A stretch of DNA of 64,000 nt from Vitrella brassicaformis (lineage: Eukaryota > Sar > Vitrellaceae), in assembly GCA_001179505.1 (NCBI GenBank), contig CDMY01000244.1:62001-126000 (forward strand). Reading direction: 5' to 3'. The notes below the pieces were generated by a model that did no database searches, had not been told where the DNA came from, and saw only the letters and a program-made list of their open reading frames with translations. Position numbers and translations under genes: made by a program. Shown here piece by piece: positions 58,549 through 64,000 of this stretch (within the stretch, counting starts at the first letter, position 1; each line of letters starts with the position of its first letter).

Positions 58549-60182
58549 ATGACGCGCTGTCAACCGCTAGCTGCAGAACCATCATCGTCGGCGACGCTGC
58601 CCGCCCCGCCGGCCCCGCCGTCGACAGCCGTTGATGAGGACAGCGAGGCGAGAATGAAAGACTACCTCGAGCAGATAGACCACTATGCGCACTTCTACTC
58701 ACGTAAGTAAGCTAAGCGGCCAGTCAGTCAGCTCGATAGATGGGATGGGATGTGTGTGCATTTATGGAGTATGTATGTATGTATGCAAGGAAGGCAAGCA
58801 TGGCATCGAATGGCTGGTTAAGTCATGTGTCACACTGTGTGTGTGCTGATATCTATCAGCGTATGACAGCCCCGACTACAACATCATTCCCAACCCGATG
58901 ATGAGTGCCCCGGTGGGGACCAGCCCACGGCTGATACTCATCAGGCACGGCAGATCCACCTGGAACGTCCAGGTTAGCCAACCAGAGGGAGATGATCTAC
59001 ACAATCCAATCACATGCGCAATAAATCCCTATTTGCGGTGCGGTGCTGCAGGGCCGCACACAGGTCAGGTCAAGCAGTAGTGCTGTGCTCGGGGCGTGCC
59101 CCTGAAGTGGTGAGTGACATGTTTTGTTTGCAGGGCTGGGCGGATCCCCCTTTGCATGACACAGGCCACACCGACGCACGCCGCAGTGCACTCAAGCTGC
59201 TCAAGCTGAGACCAATGGTCGAAACGGATGTCATCTTCTGCTCTACACAGGTAAAAACCTAATGCACACGCAAATTCCCCAAAGTCGGTTCTCACTGCCT
59301 TGTCGGTCTGTTCGTCCGTGTCGCCTTCCCAGATGCGTGCACGGCAGACGACTGAGTACGTGATGGAGGTGCTGCGGACTCAACGGAGAGTCGAGTACGG
59401 AGAGGACGCCGTCGACTTCCCACTCGTATGCCGCACTGATGCAAAGCTGCCACATCTTGCTTCTTCTCTTCTCTCTCTCTCTCTCTCTCTCTCTTTCACT
59501 CCGATCTCTCAGCGTGTCAAGTACGACAACCGTCTGCGCGAGCGTCACTACGGTGCCTTCTCCGGCCACCTGAAGTCTGACAATGTGGAGCGATTCGGCG
59601 CGGAGTTGCTCGAGGAATGCCGCAAGGGCGCATTCGCCAAACCGCCATACGGTCGGTGAAGGAGACGTCACAGGGGTTCACGAATGAGACGACGCACTAT
59701 GTCTGTGCAGGTGGCGAGCCATTTGTGCCGAATGGCCACGAGAGTCTGAAGGATGTGCAAGACCGAGTGTCGCCTATGTGGAACGATGAGTTCCGTGCGC
59801 GGCTCGAGAGGGGCGAGGACGTTGTGGTGGTGGCGCACAACAACCTCATCCGCGCCCTCATGACCTTTGTCGACCCCGAAGTGAAACTTGACAACATCTA
59901 CAGGGTAAATGCAACGAACAGAGAAGAAAGTCTGTCTGTCTATCGGTCGCGTACCTCTCTCCCTCTCTCCCTGGTTGGGTTGTCTGTCTGGCTGGGTGTC
60001 TGCAGGTTCCTGCGCCCAAGCAGGACACCCCGTTGGTGTTTTTCCCCGCCGGGTGTCACGACCCCGAGAAGTGTGGGATCCTCGAGATGGTTGACCTAGA
60101 GAGGGAGCACTACCTGTCGTTCGTTCATGAGAAGAAGGACGTCGATGAGAAACAGATCTGGCTCGATGTGCCCTACGACTGA
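58549..60182 (+). CDS. Phosphoglycerate mutase, 2,3-BPG-dependent type
   Basis: Exons: 58549-58702, 58860-58972, 59134-59250, 59333-59425, 59513-59651, 59711-59904, 60006-60182; in phase, 328 residues. The phosphohistidine motif is LILIRHGRSTWN (~residue 82; the common form is RHGESxWN). RLRERHYGAFSG carries the catalytic Glu, GHESLKDVQDRVSPMW matches the GESL..V..R segment, and VVAHNNLIRAL carries the second His (usual form AHGNSLRAL). It interconverts 3- and 2-phosphoglycerate. An in-frame ATG at 58429 would add 40 residues with a hydrophobic stretch (VVKAAYAALILCFEI) resembling a signal peptide, so a plastid-targeted form is possible. Confidence 0.92.
59468..59493. repeat. (CT)n tract in a phosphoglycerate mutase intron
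   Basis: Thirteen CT units lie about 20 bases before the acceptor CTCTCAG and act as a normal pyrimidine tract. Confidence 0.85.
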
Positions 60183-60524
60183 CTGACTAGCTTGTGGTCT
60201 GTCTATTCGCCGCTGAGTGCATGTTGTGTGGTGCATAAATCGAATCGGGCAAATGTATGTATGTGTAACTAGGGATGTATACAATGCTCGCCCGATAGAC
60301 AGATCGACAGACAGAGAGTATACTGGGGTGAGGGAGGGGAGGGGATGGATGAGTTTTTGGCATGCTGCATGTCTGTCCGTCTGTGTGTGCCATGCCGTAT
60401 GGGTGAGAGACGGACATTTCTTTCTATCGTATAGGTTATGTACAAGTATGAAGTGACCTCGGTCGGTCCCAAGCATGCTTCATTCAGCACCAGACAACAG
60501 TCGCCCCACTACTCCCCTCCCCCC
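60183..60524. other. Short intergenic region between convergent genes
   Basis: 342 bases with ATGTATG, GACAGA and GGGA repeats. No gene or RNA seen. Confidence 0.5.
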
Positions 60525-62869
60525 TCACACCACACGAGCACCACTTTTCTTGTTGTGAATTCTCGGCAGCTCATTCCCGCCCTCCGTACCTTCCTTCCCA
60601 GGTGGAATAATGCCCTTCCTCATGCAAGCATTCACCAAGTGCTGCTGTGCCGTCCCGGGCCTCGTCCTTCCAGGCACGCTGGTCCTGTTTGGCCTGGCCT
60701 GCCTGGCCGGCAGCCGATGACACGATGCATACCTTGATGAAGCTGTGCGTGGGGGTGTGGGCAGCCAGTGGATGTGTGACGCCCCAGTAGAGGGCCGGGA
60801 GGGGGGAGGGCCGACGGCTGCGTGGGGCAGCATCTCGAAGGGGACTGGCTGGATGTCACCTGACCGGATGAGGTCCTTGTAGTCTGCCAGCGGGACACAG
60901 CACAGCCGCCCGTTGCATAGTGCGATGGCGAAGGGGTTGGAAGGTCCCGCCTCGGCCTCCTCTCCCGCCGTATCAGGGGATGCCTCCTTCTTCTCCTCGC
61001 CAGCGGCTGGTTCCTCCGTTGCCTGCTCCTTCTCCGGCTGTGTCTCGTCGGCTGTCTTGGGGGCTTCAGCGGGGGCCGCCTGGCTCCTCTTGTCTTCAGC
61101 AGCCTCGCATTCGGTCTTGGTGGCTCCTGTGGCCGTGTCGATCCTGCCACTTTTCCACGCCTCCTCGAAAGACTCATCCAGAGGGTCGACGTCTGGATGC
61201 TCTGGGGGAGACGAAAGCGGAAAGAGACATTCATGCCATGCAAGGGTCGAGGCTAGTGCTTATTTACTTACCCAAGAGCCACTGCAAAGCGGAGGCACGC
61301 GCACAAACGAGGAAAAGAGGAACACACGGGAAAGGATGCATTAGAGAGGAAGCCAGATAGATGGATGGACGGTGTTGGTTACCTACCTTCCAGTCTACGA
61401 GCTGGAATACAGGCTGCGATTTGGCCCGCTCCATTTGCCGCTGGTTGATGTCATCCCACAGCATTTTGTTCCTGAAGGACAAGTTGCCAGCCAACTCAAC
61501 ACCGATTCAGGCATGGGCCTCCCTCCATTGCTCGCCGCCCGACTGGCTCACCTCTGCTCGTTCGGGATTGTCCCTGCCATCACACGAGCTGCAAACAGAC
61601 AGGGGGACCGGCATACGTGTCTGCCGTTTCTTGATGACACTGTGTGTGTGAGATGGATTACCTGAGTTGTCCTTGTGTCGCTCTTTGCCCATGTTGGTCC
61701 TCGGCCGCGGGGTCCATCGGGTGGCAGAGGTGAACTCCTGCATGCACATACGCGCAAATATGTCGGTCTGGTTCTTCAACCAGTCTTACATGCATACCTC
61801 TGTGTAGTGCGGCGTGCCCTCGAATCTCAATCCTGTCGCGCTGGGGATGTATATCGGCCGCATCGACTCACCACTGAACGCCACACACATACAGGGCAGG
61901 CGATGATGCAGCTGACACACGAAGGGGCCTACTGTATGTCTCGCAGAGGGAGGGGCCTGTACGTCTCGTGTGTCTCCGATATGAGCCGCATCAGGTGGGC
62001 GTCGTCACTCACGTGTTTTTCCTGGATCGGCTTATAGGACTCTGCACACACGGCGGATTGACGCAATCCATGCACGGGTGCGTGTCCCCTGCTGACCTGG
62101 TGGTCTGAACGAGACATAGGGTGTGTAGGCAGCGCGATGAGTCGTCCGCTCCTGAAACCGCAAATGGTAGAGTAGACACCCCAGCCAGTCTCCAAAGGCG
62201 CCATCGTCTTTCTGCCGTGGCTTTTTCATTGCACCATGTCGATGGTATGTACTTACATCAAGCTTGTATTTGTCTCTGCGATGCATCGGATTGGACTTGG
62301 GCGGAGCAAAAATCTGTGCCAGCTCCTGCAGCGCCAGTCACCCTCCATCCATCCGATGGTTGACCGCCTGTCTGTGTTCCCTCCCTGTCTGTCTCCCCAG
62401 TTACCTTGTTGACGGCCACGCCATCCAGTGGCAGCTCCGTGTAGTCCATGGCGTACCGACACATATTCCTCGCCCAGAAAGGCGCCACATTCTTGCTGCC
62501 CCTCCACTTCAGTTTGTAGTCATGGATATCCGTGCAGCTCTTGCCCCTGTAGCCGGCCTTAGCGACGGGATCCAGCCCCGGGAACTGGGTGGCGGTGCTG
62601 GTGGTGAAGAACAGCAGTCTCCTCACCTCTGGCGGCAGCTGGGGGAGACGCAACCGCAGTGCAAATGGACAGTGAAATGAAGCAGATGCGGTCGACTGAC
62701 CTTGGAGTGGGATGCAGGAATGAACCCGACCGAACGCAACAGCTCTTCCTTGAGTTGTCGGTTCAGCGGCACCTGCACGCACCTGTGAATCGGCATCCTC
62801 TTCTCGCTCCGTTTTGCCTCGGATTCTTACCTTGCCGCTGACGTTTGTCGTGCTTCTGCTTCTTTTCAT
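60525..62869 (-). CDS. Unrecognised 512-residue protein, charged C-terminal half
   Basis: Twelve exons: 62831-62869, 62701-62772, 62405-62638, 62257-62325, 62097-62151, 61933-62041, 61798-61873, 61662-61737, 61552-61588, 61387-61471, 61272-61281, 60525-61201; every join is in phase, which supports a real gene. Exon 11 is only 10 nt. The N-terminal half has conserved-looking segments: LPPEVRRLLFFTTSTATQFP, NVAPFWARNMCRYAMDY, HRRDKYKLD, TTHRAAYTPYVSFRPPESYK and GLRFEGTPHYTEEFTS. The spaced Y-x-P and T-x-Y motifs recall microtubule inner or STOP/SAXO-type proteins, a weak resemblance only. The last exon has a Glu/Lys/Ala-rich linker, then LCNGRLCCVPLADYKDLI and an Arg/Pro-rich end. I cannot assign a function. 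Confidence 0.7.
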
Positions 62870-63051
62870 CTTTCCCCCTGTTGACGTCGGAACCCTTGAC
62901 CCCAACCCTAACCCTAAGCCCCACGCTCGCACAGGGAGCAATCACAATCAATTGACTTACACCTGCATCTGAGCGCCTTCGAATGGCATTGATCTGAGCT
63001 CCGTTTCCAGCGAACCGCAATGGATAGAATTGTGTGACCTTCCGCAACGCA
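62870..63051. promoter_or_regulatory. Divergent promoter with telo-box and TGCGAGCG
   Basis: 182 bases between divergent starts. They contain CCCAACCCTAACCCTAAGCCCC at about 62901-62922 and CGCTCGCA at 62924-62931 (TGCGAGCG on the minus strand, one base off the common octamer). Confidence 0.45.
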
Positions 63052-64000
63052 ATGCCCTACACCAAGAACTTTGTTGGTGTTGCCGTCGAGGAGGGCGGCC
63101 GGAGGGTCGTCGTCACTGTCAACGATGAGACCACAGCGGCGGATGTGCTGAACAAAGTGAGTGACCGACCACAGGGACGGCCATCACAATTTGATGTGTT
63201 CATCTGCTTGTTGATTTGTGTGTGGCGACTCACTGCTGTGGTTTGGTTGGAGCAGGTCAACTCGAAGATTGCGACCAACCCCGCCTTTCAGGCCAATCGC
63301 ACCCAGCGGCTGGTCGTCGAGCACCTGCTTGTCAACGGCGACACCTTCGATGCCGACATCAACATCAGAGAAGCATGGTGACGAGAACAGCACAACAGCA
63401 AAACGCACACGCCGCCCATTCTTCTCTGTTCCCCTCTTGCAGCGAGGATGGTGATGAGTTCGTTGCCGTTCCGGCATTCGTCCCGCCCCCCGCCCCACCA
63501 CCAGCTGCGGCTGCCGCCTCAGCGGCACCCCTCCCCCGCGGGCAGAAGCGGCCCCACGAGACCGACCGTGCAGACCAAGGAGATGACAACAGCCACCAAG
63601 AGGCAGGGCACAAGGCCAAGCAGCTCAAAGCGGCACCAGCTGCTGCGGCCGCTGCTGGTGGTGGTGGTGGTGCGGCTGCGGCTGGTGATGCGGGCGAGGG
63701 TGTTGGTGTGGGGGAGGGGAAGGGGCCAGAGATCGTCAAAATGGAAACAGACGAGGAGGAAACAGAGGTGCACCCAACACACCATACGACAGGCGGCAGA
63801 GCTCATTCTGTGTGTGTCCATTTGTGTGTGTCAGGTGTCGTTCACGTACGCCACCCTCGACCGCACCAACACCATCAGTGTGTCCAGCAAGGCCACGGTG
63901 GACGAGTTGAGGCAGCAGATCCTGGAGGAGGAGCTGGCCCTGCAGGACATCCCGGCGGCCGCCGCTGCCAGACCCACGCGCAAGAACAAGAAGACCGTCG
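63052..64000 (+). CDS. Unrecognised protein with Ala/Gly-rich linker and ubiquitin-like-looking segments, 3' end outside window
   Basis: Exons: 63052-63156, 63256-63377, 63443-63767 and 63835 onward; in phase. The N-terminus (KNFVGVAVEEGG, RVVVTVNDETTAADVLNKVNSKI, LVVEHLLVNGDTFDADINI) has the strand-strand-helix spacing of a beta-grasp domain. After a low-complexity Ala/Pro/Gly linker, a second such start appears (VSFTYATLDRTNTISVSSKATVDELRQQILEEE). This could be a two-domain ubiquitin-like or PB1/RBD-like protein. The call is structural inference from pattern alone, and the C-terminal half is missing. Confidence 0.5.

Noticed and set aside
60660-60720. A 48-base intron in the last exon of the unrecognised gene (GTATGC...AAACAG)
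   Set aside because: Length is a multiple of three and the frame is open either way. It is shorter than the other introns here, so it was left as coding, though splicing is possible.

Overview
The window is nuclear DNA of a protist with compact, intron-rich genes. All sixteen genes recognised here are split by short GT-AG introns, and genes lie on both strands, often as divergent pairs. The sequence is fairly GC-rich and full of (TG)n, (CAGA)n and (GGGA)n tracts. Short TTTAGGG/CCCTAAA telomere-type motifs occur at several gene starts. The large fatty-acid/polyketide synthase has an acyl-AMP ligase loading unit and a terminal thioester reductase, a layout known from apicomplexan type I FAS/PKS. 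A photosynthetic alveolate of the chromerid type (Vitrella-like) fits best, but this is inferred from gene content and style, not proven.

Layout. 1-1350 (-): SOUL-type heme-binding protein, cut by the window edge. 1674-5196 (+): SPATA20/YyaL-type thioredoxin-domain protein with a mitochondrial-type leader. 5197-7361: non-coding, with a 300-N gap. 7362-25030 (-): one 20-exon gene for a ~4,145-residue FAAL-ACP-KS-AT-DH-KR-ACP-KS-ACP-thioester reductase-sulfotransferase-like megasynthase. Its twelfth intron as assembled is 3.4 kb long. It contains a broken near-identical copy of the KS/AT exon, a piece of another gene on the opposite strand, a piece of a repeat-exon gene, and a second 300-N gap. 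25675-29773 (+): Patched/RND-type membrane protein, divergent from the synthase.

33524-35094 (-): ELO fatty-acid elongase. 36010-38123 (-): atypical protein kinase. 40766-42144 (-): ABM-fold protein with a membrane tail. 42495-45803 (+): ATP-type PEP carboxykinase. 47328-48292 (-): twin-CX9C protein. 48378-52022 (+): large RS/proline-rich nuclear protein. 52523-54309 (+): TFIIS. 54879-58289 (-): MINDY-3/4-type deubiquitinase. 58549-60182 (+): phosphoglycerate mutase. 60525-62869 (-): unrecognised 512-residue protein. 63052-64000 (+): acidic/alanine-rich protein, cut by the window end.

Most genes are unrelated housekeeping functions. The lipid-related set (megasynthase, Patched-like transporter, elongase) lies within 28 kb. 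The most unusual items are the megasynthase with its C-terminal sulfotransferase-like domain, the scrambled duplication inside it, and a shared upstream signature: the octamer TGCGAGCT (either strand), often with a CCCTAA telo-box, at most gene starts. Gene models were built by hand from splice signals and reading phase. Every internal exon of the complete models joins in phase.
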